Assembly: GCA_021768055.1 (NCBI GenBank)
Contig: JAASSE010000018.1
Coordinates: forward strand, 1-8,709
Direction of reading: 5' to 3'
Source: Gammaproteobacteria bacterium
GTDB lineage: Bacteria; Pseudomonadota; Gammaproteobacteria; SZUA-229
Length of the DNA stretch: 8,709 nucleotides
Both the position numbers and the translations under genes were made by a program. Below, one piece after another: positions 1-7,182 of the stretch. Each line of letters starts with the position of its first letter. The first letter of the stretch is position 1. A model generated the notes under the pieces. The model searched no databases. It saw only the letters and a program-made list of their open reading frames with translations, and was not told the DNA's origin.

Positions 1-743
1 AGCAGCAACGGCACCTTTTCATCATTGGCCGGGTAATAAATGGTCTGCTTCACCTTGTCAGCCGTGGGGCGTTCCGACTTGATGCGTACGCTTTCAGCAT
101 CATTCATGTGCTCGTACGCCAGTTCCAGTACGCGGTGTGACAGTGTTGCCGAAAACAGCATGCTCAGACGCTGCTGTGGTGGCGGGCAGCGTCTTAACAG
201 GTAGCGAATATCCTTGATAAAGCCCAGGTCGAACATGCGATCAGCTTCATCGAGCACCACGACCTGGATGGCCTTGAGGTCGAACACGTGCTGTTTGAAA
301 TAATCGATGATGCGTCCGGGCGTGCCGATCAACAGGTCAACGCCATCCTCCAGCATCTTGCGCTGCTGCTCATAGCCGGTGCCGCCATAGGCCAGGCCGA
401 ACACCAGGCCGGTATGGCCGCCCAACTGGCATGCATCCTTGTGTATCTGGATCGCGAGTTCCCGCGTCGGCGCCAGTATCAGGGCCCTGGGCTGGTTGCG
501 CCGGCGTTTTTCGCTGGCCGGATGTCGCAACAGCTGGTTAAAACAGGCGATCAGGAAGGCGGCGGTTTTACCGGTGCCGGTCTGGGCTTCACCTGCAACA
601 TCACGCCCCTGTAACGCAATCGGCAGACTTTCAGCCTGGATTGGCGTGCAAAATTCGAAGCCCGCATCGACCAGCCCCTGGTTTATTTGCTCGAGTAAGT
701 CGAAACTGCTGAAGCGGGTATCTGTAAGGTGCTGTTTACTCAT
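1..743 (-). CDS. rhlB: ATP-dependent RNA helicase RhlB (partial, C-terminal part outside window)
   Basis: DEAD-box RNA helicase; in the family, RhlB unwinds structured RNA and works with the RNase E degradosome in the cytoplasm. The 247 visible codons show the helicase N-terminal RecA-like domain in order: Q-motif region with TPIQ near residues 33-36, motif I AQTGTGKT (53-60), Ia PTRELA (92-97), Ib TPGR (141-144), motif II DEAD (165-168) and motif III SAT (198-200). The stretch around [16 protein letters not shown] is characteristic of RhlB rather than other DEAD-box paralogues. Divergent placement next to trxA and rho matches the enterobacterial rhlB-trxA-rho locus. The start is the ATG whose complement is at 741-743; the Shine-Dalgarno is weak (AGGG about 13 nt upstream). 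The second RecA domain and C-terminal tail are missing only because the window ends. Confidence 0.93.
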   Translation of the reverse strand, partial: MSKQHLTDTRFSSFDLLEQINQGLVDAGFEFCTPIQAESLPIALQGRDVAGEAQTGTGKTAAFLIACFNQLLRHPASEKRRRNQPRALILAPTRELAIQIHKDACQLGGHTGLVFGLAYGGTGYEQQRKMLEDGVDLLIGTPGRIIDYFKQHVFDLKAIQVVVLDEADRMFDLGFIKDIRYLLRRCPPPQQRLSMLFSATLSHRVLELAYEHMNDAESVRIKSERPTADKVKQTIYYPANDEKVPLL

Positions 744-920
744 GGCGCGTAGCTTACCCTAAAGGGGTGTACAAATCCGGAAAATAGTCTAAGATAGCGG
801 GCAAAACATATCTGAATATTCCAATAGCCACTTCGGTTTTTTTAAGAAAACAAACATTCACCCATTGCCCGCAGCTACCTGTGTTTCCGGTATTCATAAT
901 TTGTTCAGGAGATATACATA
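744..920. promoter_or_regulatory. Divergent rhlB/trxA intergenic region
   Basis: This 177-bp AT-rich gap must hold the promoters for rhlB (minus) and trxA (plus). I cannot point to a convincing -35/-10 pair on either strand. CATAAT at 895-900 resembles a -10 for trxA but lies only about 20 bp before the start codon and has no well-spaced -35. A run of seven or more T lies around 834-842. An 8-bp inverted repeat, GCGGGCAA (797-804) and TTGCCCGC (865-872), has a 60-bp interval and may be chance. No gene is visible here. Confidence 0.45.
907..911 (+). promoter_or_regulatory. Ribosome binding site of trxA, fixes the GTG start
   Basis: AGGAG lies 9 nt before the GTG at 921. The ATG at 925 is out of frame with thioredoxin, so this site supports GTG as the true start. 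Bases 907-920 (AGGAGATATACATA) match, from memory, the phage T7 gene 10 leader used in expression vectors. An AT-rich, unstructured spacer could explain this as convergence. Confidence 0.8.
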
Positions 921-1247
921 GTGAATGACAATATTGTTCATGTAACTGATGACAGTTTTGAGCAGGATGTAATTAAGTCAGATATACCCGTACTGGTCGA
1001 TTACTGGGCCGAGTGGTGCGGACCTTGCAAAATGATCGCACCGATACTTGAAGAAGTTGTTGATGATTATGCCGGCAAGTTGAAAATTGCCAAACTGAAC
1101 ATAGATGAAAACCCGAATACGCCGCCTAAATTTGGTATTCGTGGTATTCCAACATTAATCCTTTTCAAGGATGGCGACGTAGAGGCGACCAAGGTGGGCG
1201 CATTATCCAAGTCACAATTAACAGCATTTCTGGACAGTAATTTATAA
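921..1247 (+). CDS. trxA: Thioredoxin 1
   Basis: Cytoplasmic thiol-disulfide oxidoreductase. Its dithiol reduces protein disulfides and serves enzymes such as ribonucleotide reductase, and thioredoxin reductase recharges it with NADPH. The 108-residue length is typical of bacterial Trx1. The active site WCGPC is at residues 32-36, the buried acid is D27, the partner lysine is K58, and the cis-proline is P77 in [15 protein letters not shown] matches the conserved strand after the active site. It starts with GTG, supported by AGGAG 9 nt upstream. It sits between divergent rhlB and co-directional rho, as in Escherichia coli. No terminator hairpin with a T-run follows, so some transcripts may continue into the rho leader. 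Nothing is missing from the family's key residues. Confidence 0.97.
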   Translation: MNDNIVHVTDDSFEQDVIKSDIPVLVDYWAEWCGPCKMIAPILEEVVDDYAGKLKIAKLNIDENPNTPPKFGIRGIPTLILFKDGDVEATKVGALSKSQLTAFLDSNL

Positions 1248-1422
1248 GTTAAACGCTAACCAGGTGAACGTAATACAATAGACGATAAACAGTAACACAC
1301 ACCTGTTCGCAGACCCTGCGACACGCGCGGCCGATTCCAGTCGTGGCTATACCCGTAACTAAATCCGATTATTAAACACAACTAACTCAAATCAATAAGA
1401 CCAACCTAAAACCAGACCGCCT
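1248..1422 (+). promoter_or_regulatory. rho leader, candidate autoregulatory (rut-like) region
   Basis: A 175-bp untranslated stretch between trxA and rho. Bases 1307-1321 can form a short hairpin (TCGCAG, loop ACC, CTGCGA). Bases 1356-1422 are strikingly G-poor: I count 19 C and 4 G in 67 nt, the composition Rho prefers for loading. In E. coli, rho is autogenously controlled by Rho-dependent attenuation in its leader, so this is a reasonable candidate for the same control. A weak -10-like TACAAT is at 1274-1279 without a good -35. There is no recognisable Shine-Dalgarno before the rho ATG: the last 20 nt are A/C-rich with no AGG or GGA, which itself hints at regulated or weak initiation. Confidence 0.5.
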
Positions 1423-2679
1423 ATGAATCTCACAGAACTCAAGCAAAAATCCGTTCCCGAACTTGTCGAAATTGCCGAAGAAATGAAGCTGGACAATGTG
1501 GCGCGGGCGAAAAAACAGGACATTATCTTCTCCATTCTGAAAGCGCATGCGAAAAACGGCGAGGATATTTTTGGTGATGGCGTACTCGAGATTTTGCAGG
1601 ACGGTTTTGGTTTCCTGAGGGCGGCGGACAGTTCTTACCTTGCGGGGCCTGATGATATCTATGTGTCGCCAAGCCAGATTCGCCGCTTCAATATGCGCAC
1701 TGGTGACACGATCTCCGGCAAGATCCGGCCGCCGAAAGACAGCGAACGTTATTTCGCAATGCTCAAGGTCGATCAGATTAATTTCGACACTCCGGACAAT
1801 GCACGTAACAAGGTCGCGTTTGAGAACCTGACACCGTTACACCCTGATGAACGTATGATTCTGGAACGGGGTAATGGCAGCACCGAAGACATTACCGCGC
1901 GCATAATTGATATGGTGGCACCGCTCGGCAAGGGCCAGCGTGGTTTGATTGTATCGCCGCCGAAAGCCGGTAAAACCATGCTGATGAGTAACATTGCGCA
2001 ATCCATCGCGACGAATCACCCGGAATGTTACCTGATCGTACTGTTGATCGACGAGCGCCCTGAGGAAGTTACCGAGATGGAGCGCAGCGTTCGCGGTGAA
2101 GTAGTGTCCAGTACATTCGATGAACCGGCAAGCCGTCATGTACAGGTCGCGGAAATGGTGATCGAAAAAGCCAAGCGACTGGCTGAACACAAAAAGGATG
2201 TCGTGATTCTGCTGGACTCGATTACACGCCTGGCGCGCGCGTATAACACGGTGATTCCGTCATCCGGCAAGGTGTTGACCGGTGGTGTCGATGCGCATGC
2301 GCTACACCGCCCGAAGCGTTTCTTCGGTGCCGCACGAAACATCGAAGAGGGCGGCAGTATCACCATTCTGGCGACTGCTCTGGTTGATACCGGTTCGAAG
2401 ATGGATGAGGTGATTTACGAGGAATTCAAGGGTACCGGCAACATGGAAATACACCTGGACCGCCGCATTACCGAGAAGCGCATCTTCCCGGCGATCAATA
2501 TCAACCGTTCCGGTACGCGGCGTGAAGAGCTGCTGACCAAGCCGGACGAACTGCAGAAAATGTGGATCCTGCGCAAGCTGTTGCATCCGATGGACGAGAT
2601 TGGCGCCATTGAATTCTTGTTGGACAAAATGGTTACTACCAAGACCAATAACGAGTTCTTCGATTTGATGAAGGGCTAA
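1423..2679 (+). CDS. rho: Transcription termination factor Rho
   Basis: Homohexameric RNA-dependent ATPase and translocase that ends transcription of untranslated RNA in the cytoplasm. It has 418 residues against 419 in E. coli, and residue numbering runs parallel for most of the protein. The N-terminal Rho-N helical domain (about 1-47) is followed by the cold-shock-like RNA-binding domain with RNP1 DGFGFLR (60-66). In the ATPase domain the Walker A is PPKAGKT (179-185, with K181, K184 and T185). Walker B ends at D265, the Q-loop is [14 protein letters not shown] (285-298), the R-loop is around TGSK (323-326), and the arginine finger is R366. Residues E. coli Rho uses to bind bicyclomycin (M219, S266, R269) are present, so sensitivity would be expected from sequence. 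No inserted domain of the kind seen in some high-GC phyla is present. The ATG at 1423 matches the family N-terminus (MNLTELK) although it lacks a clear ribosome binding site. Confidence 0.98.
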   Translation: MNLTELKQKSVPELVEIAEEMKLDNVARAKKQDIIFSILKAHAKNGEDIFGDGVLEILQDGFGFLRAADSSYLAGPDDIYVSPSQIRRFNMRTGDTISGKIRPPKDSERYFAMLKVDQINFDTPDNARNKVAFENLTPLHPDERMILERGNGSTEDITARIIDMVAPLGKGQRGLIVSPPKAGKTMLMSNIAQSIATNHPECYLIVLLIDERPEEVTEMERSVRGEVVSSTFDEPASRHVQVAEMVIEKAKRLAEHKKDVVILLDSITRLARAYNTVIPSSGKVLTGGVDAHALHRPKRFFGAARNIEEGGSITILATALVDTGSKMDEVIYEEFKGTGNMEIHLDRRITEKRIFPAININRSGTRREELLTKPDELQKMWILRKLLHPMDEIGAIEFLLDKMVTTKTNNEFFDLMKG

Positions 2680-2684
2680 AGGAT

Positions 2685-2803
2685 AGTTATAAGTTTTAAG
2701 TTAGAAGTTTAAAGTTTTCTGATTGCGGACGTGCTTATCAGGTCCTTCTTGCTGAACTTGTAACCACATCCAACTAACAACTTTTCACTTGTAACTTTTA
2801 ACT
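2685..2803. repeat. Heptad-phased inverted repeat element A (AGTT/AACT type)
   Basis: The left arm has AGTT at 2685, 2692, 2699, 2706 and 2713, exactly every 7 bases, with three variable bases between. The right arm has the reverse complement AACT at 2772, 2779, 2793 and 2800, with CACT at 2786, also every 7 bases. Aligning the left arm with the reverse complement of the right gives about 24 identities in 35 positions, nearly all in the cores. The 49-bp spacer (2720-2768) contains a 5-bp inverted repeat, CTGAT/ATCAG (2719-2723 and 2737-2741). The element fills the convergent rho/purD gap, starts 5 nt after the rho stop, and its last unit contains the purD stop codon. It could form a long imperfect hairpin at the 3' ends of both mRNAs. 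No T-run makes it a classic intrinsic terminator. I cannot name its family. Confidence 0.8.
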
Positions 2804-4084
2804 GGTCTCTCTTGCTATCGCGCGGTAACCGATATCGGTGCGGTAGTACACGTTATCCCAGTTAATCTTTTTCACAACATTGTAAGCACGTTGTTGCGCC
2901 TCCGTCACTGAATTGCCAAGCGCGCAGGCACACAGTACACGCCCGCCACTGGTCACAATGTTGTCGTCCTGTTCGGCGGTACCGGCATGAAACACCTTGG
3001 TTGATTCGGTTTCGGTACCATCAAGGCCGCTGATTACGTCACCCTTGTTGTAACTGTCGGGGTAACCACCGGCGGCAAGTACCACGCCAAGTGAGGTGCG
3101 CGGGTCCCACTCGATGTCTGCTTGATCCAGTTCACCGTTGACGGCTTTTAGGCACAGGCCTACCAGGTCTGATTTCAGCCGCATCATGATCGGTTGCGTT
3201 TCCGGATCGCCGAAGCGTACATTGTATTCGAGCACCTTGGGGGTGCCGTCTGTGGCCACCATGATGCCGGCATAAAGGAAGCCGGTGTACTCATTGCCTT
3301 CTGCGGCCATGCCGCTCACGGTAGGTTGTACTACTTCGTTCATGATGCGCTGGTGAATATCGGGCGTCACCACCGGTGCTGGTGAATAGGCGCCCATGCC
3401 GCCTGTGTTGGGCCCCTTGTCGCCATCATCACGTGCCTTGTGGTCCTGCGAACTGGCCATCGGCAGGATGTTTTTGCCATCGACCATGCAAATAAAACTG
3501 GCTTCTTCACCCGTTAGAAATTCTTCAACGACGACACGCGCACCAGCATCACCGAAGCGGTTGCCCGAAAGCATGTCCCTGATCGCAGCCACTGCCTCTT
3601 CTTCGGTTTGCGCCAGAATCACGCCCTTGCCGGCGGCGAGGCCGTCCGCCTTGATAACAATGGGTGCGCCCTGCTGTTTCACATAGGCGATGGCTTCATC
3701 TTCGTTGGTAAAGTTACTGTAAGCGGCCGTGGGAATTTTGTGGCGCGCGAGGAAATCCTTGGTAAAGGCCTTGGAGCCTTCCAGTTGCGCGGCGCCTTTA
3801 TCAGGGCCGAATATTTTCAGGCCCGCGGATTTAAAGGTATCGACGATACCTGCGACCAGTGGTGCTTCGGGACCGACGATGGTGAGATCAATATTACTGG
3901 ATTGTGCAAAAGCGAGCAGGGCATCGATGTCTTCCGCACCGATAGCGACATTTTCCATTTTCGATTCGTGAGCAGTACCGGCGTTACCCGGTGCAACGTA
4001 CACGGTTTCAACCTGATCAGATTGCGCGGCTTTCCATGCCAGCGCGTGTTCACGTCCGCCGCCGCCTACGATCAATACATTCAT
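2798..4084 (-). CDS. purD: Phosphoribosylamine--glycine ligase (GAR synthetase)
   Basis: Catalyses ATP-dependent joining of 5-phosphoribosylamine and glycine to give glycinamide ribonucleotide, the second step of de novo purine synthesis, in the cytoplasm. At 428 residues it matches the family. The N-terminal nucleotide-binding-like domain begins [14 protein letters not shown] (1-14), with GPEAPL at 71-76. The ATP-grasp region includes [11 protein letters not shown] (145-155), [10 protein letters not shown] (226-235) and the family signature RFGDPETQ (290-297). The C-terminal domain ends [10 protein letters not shown]. The ATG lies 2 nt after the purH stop, with AGG 8 nt upstream inside the end of purH, so translation is probably coupled. 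The final serine codon and stop lie in repeat element A, so the last residues may have been altered when that element arose. Activity should not be affected. Confidence 0.97.
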   Translation of the reverse strand: MNVLIVGGGGREHALAWKAAQSDQVETVYVAPGNAGTAHESKMENVAIGAEDIDALLAFAQSSNIDLTIVGPEAPLVAGIVDTFKSAGLKIFGPDKGAAQLEGSKAFTKDFLARHKIPTAAYSNFTNEDEAIAYVKQQGAPIVIKADGLAAGKGVILAQTEEEAVAAIRDMLSGNRFGDAGARVVVEEFLTGEEASFICMVDGKNILPMASSQDHKARDDGDKGPNTGGMGAYSPAPVVTPDIHQRIMNEVVQPTVSGMAAEGNEYTGFLYAGIMVATDGTPKVLEYNVRFGDPETQPIMMRLKSDLVGLCLKAVNGELDQADIEWDPRTSLGVVLAAGGYPDSYNKGDVISGLDGTETESTKVFHAGTAEQDDNIVTSGGRVLCACALGNSVTEAQQRAYNVVKKINWDNVYYRTDIGYRAIARETS

Positions 4085-4086
4085 GC

Positions 4087-5658
4087 TTAATGCCTGAAGT
4101 GGCGCATGCCGGTGAACACCATCGCCATGCCGTGTTCGTTGGCCGCGGCGATGACTTCTTCGTCGCGCATTGAGCCACCCGGTTGAATCACCGCAGCAAT
4201 ACCGGCCTCGTTGGCTGCATCGATGCCATCACGAAACGGGAAGAATGCATCCGATGCCATCACCGAGCCCTTGACTTCAAGTCCTGCATGTTCGGCCTTG
4301 ATACCGGCGATGCGTGCGCTGTTGACGCGGCTCATTTGGCCGGCGCCGACGCCGATGGTCATATTGTTCCTGGCGTAGACAATGGCATTGGACTTGACGA
4401 ACTTGGCCACACGCCAGCTGAACAGCAGGTCATCCATTTCGTCCTCGGTGGGCTTGCGCTCGGTGACAATGTTGAGTTCATCATGCAGTGCCAGGTCGGC
4501 ATCCTGTACCAGTAGACCGCCGTTCACGCGTTTAAAGTCGAGGCGTGAAGCAGGCGTATTCCAGCTACCGCATTCGAGCAGACGCACGTTTTTCTTTTCT
4601 GCGACTGCGGCCACAGCATCGTCGCTGACAGAAGGTGCGATGATGACTTCTACAAACTGGCGCTCGACGATGGCTTTTGCGGTGTCACCATCGAGTTCAC
4701 GATTGAATGCAATGATGCCGCCGAAGGCCGATTCCGGATCGGTGCTGTAGGCGCGGTCATAGGCTTCCAGCAGGGTGCCGTCAACGGCAACACCACAGGG
4801 GTTGGCATGCTTGACGATCACGCAGGCGGGTGCTTCGAATTGCTTGACGCACTCCAGCGCTGCATCGGTATCGCCAATATTGTTATAGGACAGCTCCTTG
4901 CCCTGAATCTGCTTCGCAGTGGCGATGCTGGCTTCGGTCGGATTTTTTTCAGTGTAGAACGCAGCCGACTGGTGCGGGTTTTCACCGTAGCGCATTTGCT
5001 GAGACTTGGTGTATTGCAAATTGATGGTACGAGGAAATTCATCCTTGCTGCCATCGGTTTGTATTCGCCCCAGGTAATTGGCAATCATACCGTCGTAATT
5101 TGAGGTGTGTTCAAATGCCTTCACTGCAAGGTCGAAGCGTGTTGTCTGGGTGACGTTGCCTTCATTGGTGTTGATTTCTTCCAGCACGCGGCCGTAGTCA
5201 TCAGGATCAACGATCACGGTCACGTAGGCATTGTTCTTCGCGGTGGCGCGCACCATTGCCGGCCCACCGATGTCGATATTTTCAATGGCGTCGTCGAGAC
5301 TGCAGTTCTCGTCAGCGACGGTGGCTTCAAACGGGTACAGGTTTACCACGACGAGGTCGATCGGCGCGATGTCATTGTCTTTCATCACGCCGTCATCCAC
5401 GCCGCGGCGACCGAGAATACCGCCGTGAATTTTCGGATGCAGGGTTTTTACACGCCCGTCCATGATCTCGGGGAATCCGGTGTGCTTGGAGACCTCGGTG
5501 ACCGGGATGAAATTTTCTATCAGTAACCTGGCGGTGCCGCCGGTGGAAAGAATGTCTACACCTTTTTCGTGCAGGGCCTTGGCGAATTCAACAATACCGG
5601 TTTTATCGGAAACGCTGATCAGCGCACGGCGCACGGGCCGGTTTTCAGGGTCGAGCAT
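4087..5658 (-). CDS. purH: Bifunctional AICAR formyltransferase / IMP cyclohydrolase
   Basis: Performs the last two steps of de novo IMP synthesis: AICAR is formylated with 10-formyltetrahydrofolate to FAICAR, which is then cyclised to IMP. At 523 residues it is close to the E. coli protein (529). The N-terminal MGS-like cyclohydrolase domain (about 10-200) shows ISVSDKTGI (14-22), STGGTA (38-43), [14 protein letters not shown] (67-80) and [10 protein letters not shown] (129-138). The C-terminal formyltransferase domain contains MRYGENPHQ (222-230), the catalytic lysine-histidine pair K283-H284 in VKHANPCGV, and [12 protein letters not shown] (469-480). The ATG was chosen because the family N-terminus aligns from there; AAGAA 6 nt upstream is a weak ribosome binding site. 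It forms the purHD pair with purD and is preceded by an extended -10 promoter at 5699-5707. Confidence 0.97.
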   Translation of the reverse strand: MLDPENRPVRRALISVSDKTGIVEFAKALHEKGVDILSTGGTARLLIENFIPVTEVSKHTGFPEIMDGRVKTLHPKIHGGILGRRGVDDGVMKDNDIAPIDLVVVNLYPFEATVADENCSLDDAIENIDIGGPAMVRATAKNNAYVTVIVDPDDYGRVLEEINTNEGNVTQTTRFDLAVKAFEHTSNYDGMIANYLGRIQTDGSKDEFPRTINLQYTKSQQMRYGENPHQSAAFYTEKNPTEASIATAKQIQGKELSYNNIGDTDAALECVKQFEAPACVIVKHANPCGVAVDGTLLEAYDRAYSTDPESAFGGIIAFNRELDGDTAKAIVERQFVEVIIAPSVSDDAVAAVAEKKNVRLLECGSWNTPASRLDFKRVNGGLLVQDADLALHDELNIVTERKPTEDEMDDLLFSWRVAKFVKSNAIVYARNNMTIGVGAGQMSRVNSARIAGIKAEHAGLEVKGSVMASDAFFPFRDGIDAANEAGIAAVIQPGGSMRDEEVIAAANEHGMAMVFTGMRHFRH

Positions 5659-5698
5659 GGTGTGTTCTTATGGTTTTATCAGTTTGCGGAAGCCGCGC

Positions 5699-5707
5699 AT
5701 TATACCA
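5699..5707 (-). promoter_or_regulatory. Extended -10 promoter of purHD
   Basis: Read on the minus strand this is TGGTATAAT, a perfect TATAAT with the TG of an extended -10, followed at once by the GC-rich discriminator GCGCGGC. Transcription would start near 5690-5693, about 33 nt before purH. At 17-bp spacing the -35 position (about 5722-5727) reads CTAGGA, unlike TTGACA, and falls inside repeat element B. Extended -10 promoters can work without a good -35. GC-rich discriminators are typical of promoters repressed in the stringent response, which would fit a purine gene; that control is inferred. The sequence GCGG-AAG-CCGC (5686-5696) near the start site could form a small hairpin. No complete PurR operator is visible. 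Confidence 0.7.
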
Positions 5708-5710
5708 TTG

Positions 5711-5869
5711 TAGGAACTAGGTCCTAGGAACTAGGTTCTAGGTTTCTGGAGGGGGTATCTGGTCACCAGTCCATTTGAGAAATGGTTTGTTTCGTTCAAG
5801 ATCTATGACCAAAGATCAAAGACATAAGGACTAAAGTCCTAGTCCCTAGTAACTAGTCCCTAGTACCTA
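5711..5869. repeat. Heptad-phased inverted repeat element B (TAGG/CCTA type)
   Basis: The left arm has TAGG at 5711, 5718, 5725, 5732 and 5739, exactly every 7 bases. The right arm has CCTA at 5838, 5845, 5859 and 5866, with ACTA at 5852, in the same 7-base phase. Left arm against the reverse complement of the right gives about 26 identities in 35. Five further 7-mers (5800-5834, such as GACCAAA and GATCAAA) continue the right arm's phase, making a 70-bp run of ten heptads (5800-5869). The rest of the spacer holds short palindromes at 5759-5769 and 5771-5785, and AGGACT-AA-AGTCCT spans 5827-5840. The element fills most of the 208-bp purH/fis gap. Its right end contains the fis stop codon and its left end abuts the purH extended -10. 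No transposase or target duplication is visible, and I cannot name the family. Confidence 0.82.
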
Positions 5870-6160
5870 CTTATGCAGATTGTAGATGCGCAGTTTCTTG
5901 CGCAGGGTGCCGCGGTTCAAACCGAGGAACTCTGCCGCCTTGGACTGGTTGCCCTTGGTGTGTTCAAGGATGGCCTCGAGCAGAGGTTGCTCTACCTGAC
6001 GCAATACCAGGTCATACATATCATGAGGTTGAGTGCCATCGAGTTCGTACAGGTAGCGTCGAATGGAATGTTTAACGGCGTTATAGAGTTGAGTTATTCC
6101 CTGCTGATCATCCATGTTTGATTGTGCACCTTCTATTGCATGTATGTCTTCTGCACTCAT
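5867..6160 (-). CDS. fis: DNA-binding protein Fis
   Basis: Small dimeric nucleoid-associated protein that bends DNA, activates rRNA and tRNA promoters and modulates supercoiling during fast growth. It has 97 residues against 98 in E. coli. The variable N-terminal arm (about 1-25) precedes the dimer helices with [17 protein letters not shown] (49-65). The C-terminal helix-turn-helix is [20 protein letters not shown] (71-90). The main DNA contacts of E. coli Fis are kept as N71, N82, R83, T85 and K88; the residue matching T75 is serine. The start ATG overlaps the dusB stop (ATGA), with GGAGGT 11 nt upstream inside dusB, so translation is coupled. An internal ATG at codon 16 has AAGGTG 11 nt upstream and could give a shorter form, but the first start is preferred. 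The stop codon lies in repeat element B. Confidence 0.95.
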   Translation of the reverse strand: MSAEDIHAIEGAQSNMDDQQGITQLYNAVKHSIRRYLYELDGTQPHDMYDLVLRQVEQPLLEAILEHTKGNQSKAAEFLGLNRGTLRKKLRIYNLHK

Positions 6161-7140
6161 GCCACCAGTCTACCTCCATCTGAATCCGAGAAGAATTCAG
6201 TGATCAGTTCGAGTTGCAGCCTGGATGATTCAACTCGAACGATTTGTTGTTTGAATGTTGTTGTATTCGGGCGATGCTTGCAATACCAACCAATATGTTT
6301 GCGAGCAATACGTACACCCATATGGTCACCATAAAAATCATACAGGTTTTGCAGGTGTTTTATCAATGTTTTTTGGACCTCTTCTGCCCCTGGTGGGGGC
6401 AGTTTTTTCCCGGTTTTCAAGAAGTGTTCTATTTCGCGAAAAATCCACGGATTGCCCTGTGCAGCACGGCCAATCATCAAACCATCAGCTGCGGTGTAGT
6501 CCAGTACCTGTTTAGCCGTTTCCGGGGTACTGATGTCGCCATTTGCTATCACGGGAATTCGCACCGCGGCCTTGACCGCTGCAATGGTGTCGTACTCGGC
6601 CTGACCCCTGAAGGCGCAGGCACGGGTACGGCCATGAATGGCAAGTGCCTGGATGCCGGCATCTTCGGCAATGCGGGCAATGCTGAGCGCATTCCTGTTT
6701 TCAGGTGACCACCCGGTACGCATTTTCAAACTTACCGGGACATCGACCGCCCTGACCACGGTAGCGAGAATATCGGCTACCAGGGATTCATTCTGCATCA
6801 GCGCCGACCCGGCCATGACATTGCAGACTTTTTTTGCCGGGCAGCCCATATTGATGTCGATGATCTGTGCTCCCCGGTCTGCATTAAATCTTGCAGCTTC
6901 GGCCAGTTGCTTCGGATCCGTGCCGGCGATCTGCACACTACGCGGCTCCCGTTCGCCGCTGTGGTCGAGGCGCAGTTGTGTTTTACGCGTATGCCACAGT
7001 TGCTTGTTGGAAGTCACCATTTCAGAAATGGTCATGCCAGCCCCCATATTTCTGCAAAGGCTGCGGAAAGGACGGTCGGTGACGCCGGCCATGGGAGCCA
7101 GGAACAGATTGTTTTGCAGGGTATGGGGTCCGATTTTCAT
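6157..7140 (-). CDS. dusB: tRNA-dihydrouridine synthase B
   Basis: FMN-dependent, NADPH-using enzyme that reduces uridine to dihydrouridine in the D-loop of tRNA (position 17 is the known E. coli DusB target), in the cytoplasm. The 327-residue length fits DusB. The TIM barrel begins with [13 protein letters not shown] (14-26). The catalytic cysteine is C100 in [10 protein letters not shown]. The flavin and substrate-binding residues of the family are seen at K139 in SLKMRTGW, H169 in IHGRTR, N200-G201-D202 and G224-R225-A226. The helical C-terminal tRNA-binding part (about 245-320) includes [13 protein letters not shown]. The ATG at 7138-7140 matches the family N-terminus but has no clear Shine-Dalgarno. 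It is 42 nt from the upstream zinc-ribbon gene and overlaps fis by ATGA, the conserved dusB-fis arrangement in which fis is expressed from the shared transcript. Confidence 0.96.
   Translation of the reverse strand: MKIGPHTLQNNLFLAPMAGVTDRPFRSLCRNMGAGMTISEMVTSNKQLWHTRKTQLRLDHSGEREPRSVQIAGTDPKQLAEAARFNADRGAQIIDINMGCPAKKVCNVMAGSALMQNESLVADILATVVRAVDVPVSLKMRTGWSPENRNALSIARIAEDAGIQALAIHGRTRACAFRGQAEYDTIAAVKAAVRIPVIANGDISTPETAKQVLDYTAADGLMIGRAAQGNPWIFREIEHFLKTGKKLPPPGAEEVQKTLIKHLQNLYDFYGDHMGVRIARKHIGWYCKHRPNTTTFKQQIVRVESSRLQLELITEFFSDSDGGRLVA
6172..6177 (-). promoter_or_regulatory. Ribosome binding site of fis inside dusB
   Basis: On the minus strand GGAGGT lies 11 nt before the fis ATG and forms the codons for two glycines at the dusB C-terminus. 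It is the strongest Shine-Dalgarno in the minus-strand block and supports the longer Fis start. It also suggests Fis is translated more efficiently than DusB, whose own start lacks such a site. Confidence 0.7.
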
Positions 7141-7182
7141 GGACGCGTATTCTAACCCATGACCCAGCGAGCCGACCCCTGT

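Noticed and set aside
797..872. 8-bp inverted repeat GCGGGCAA / TTGCCCGC flanking 60 bp in the rhlB/trxA gap
   Set aside because: One perfect 8-bp pair in a gap of this size is not far from chance, it does not extend in either direction, and it matches no operator I know.
1262..1375. Short reading frames in the rho leader as a possible rhoL-like leader peptide (for example GTG at 1343)
   Set aside because: They are only a few codons long, lack a Shine-Dalgarno and do not resemble a known leader peptide.
1837..2190. 117-codon open frame on the minus strand inside rho, and similar antisense frames inside purD, purH, dusB and prmA
   Set aside because: They lie wholly within clearly conserved genes, resemble no protein family and lack ribosome binding sites. 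They are codon-bias shadows.
2720..2768. Intrinsic terminator for rho in the spacer of element A
   Set aside because: The only stem is about 5 bp with a long loop and no T-run follows on either strand.
5672..5690. CGCAAAC upstream of purH as a PurR operator
   Set aside because: Only the left half of the palindromic consensus fits; the right half does not match.
7141..7182. Separate dusB promoter with TAGAAT just before the start codon
   Set aside because: The hexamer lies 8 bp from the ATG, has no suitable -35 and would give an almost leaderless mRNA. Read-through from the upstream gene is simpler.
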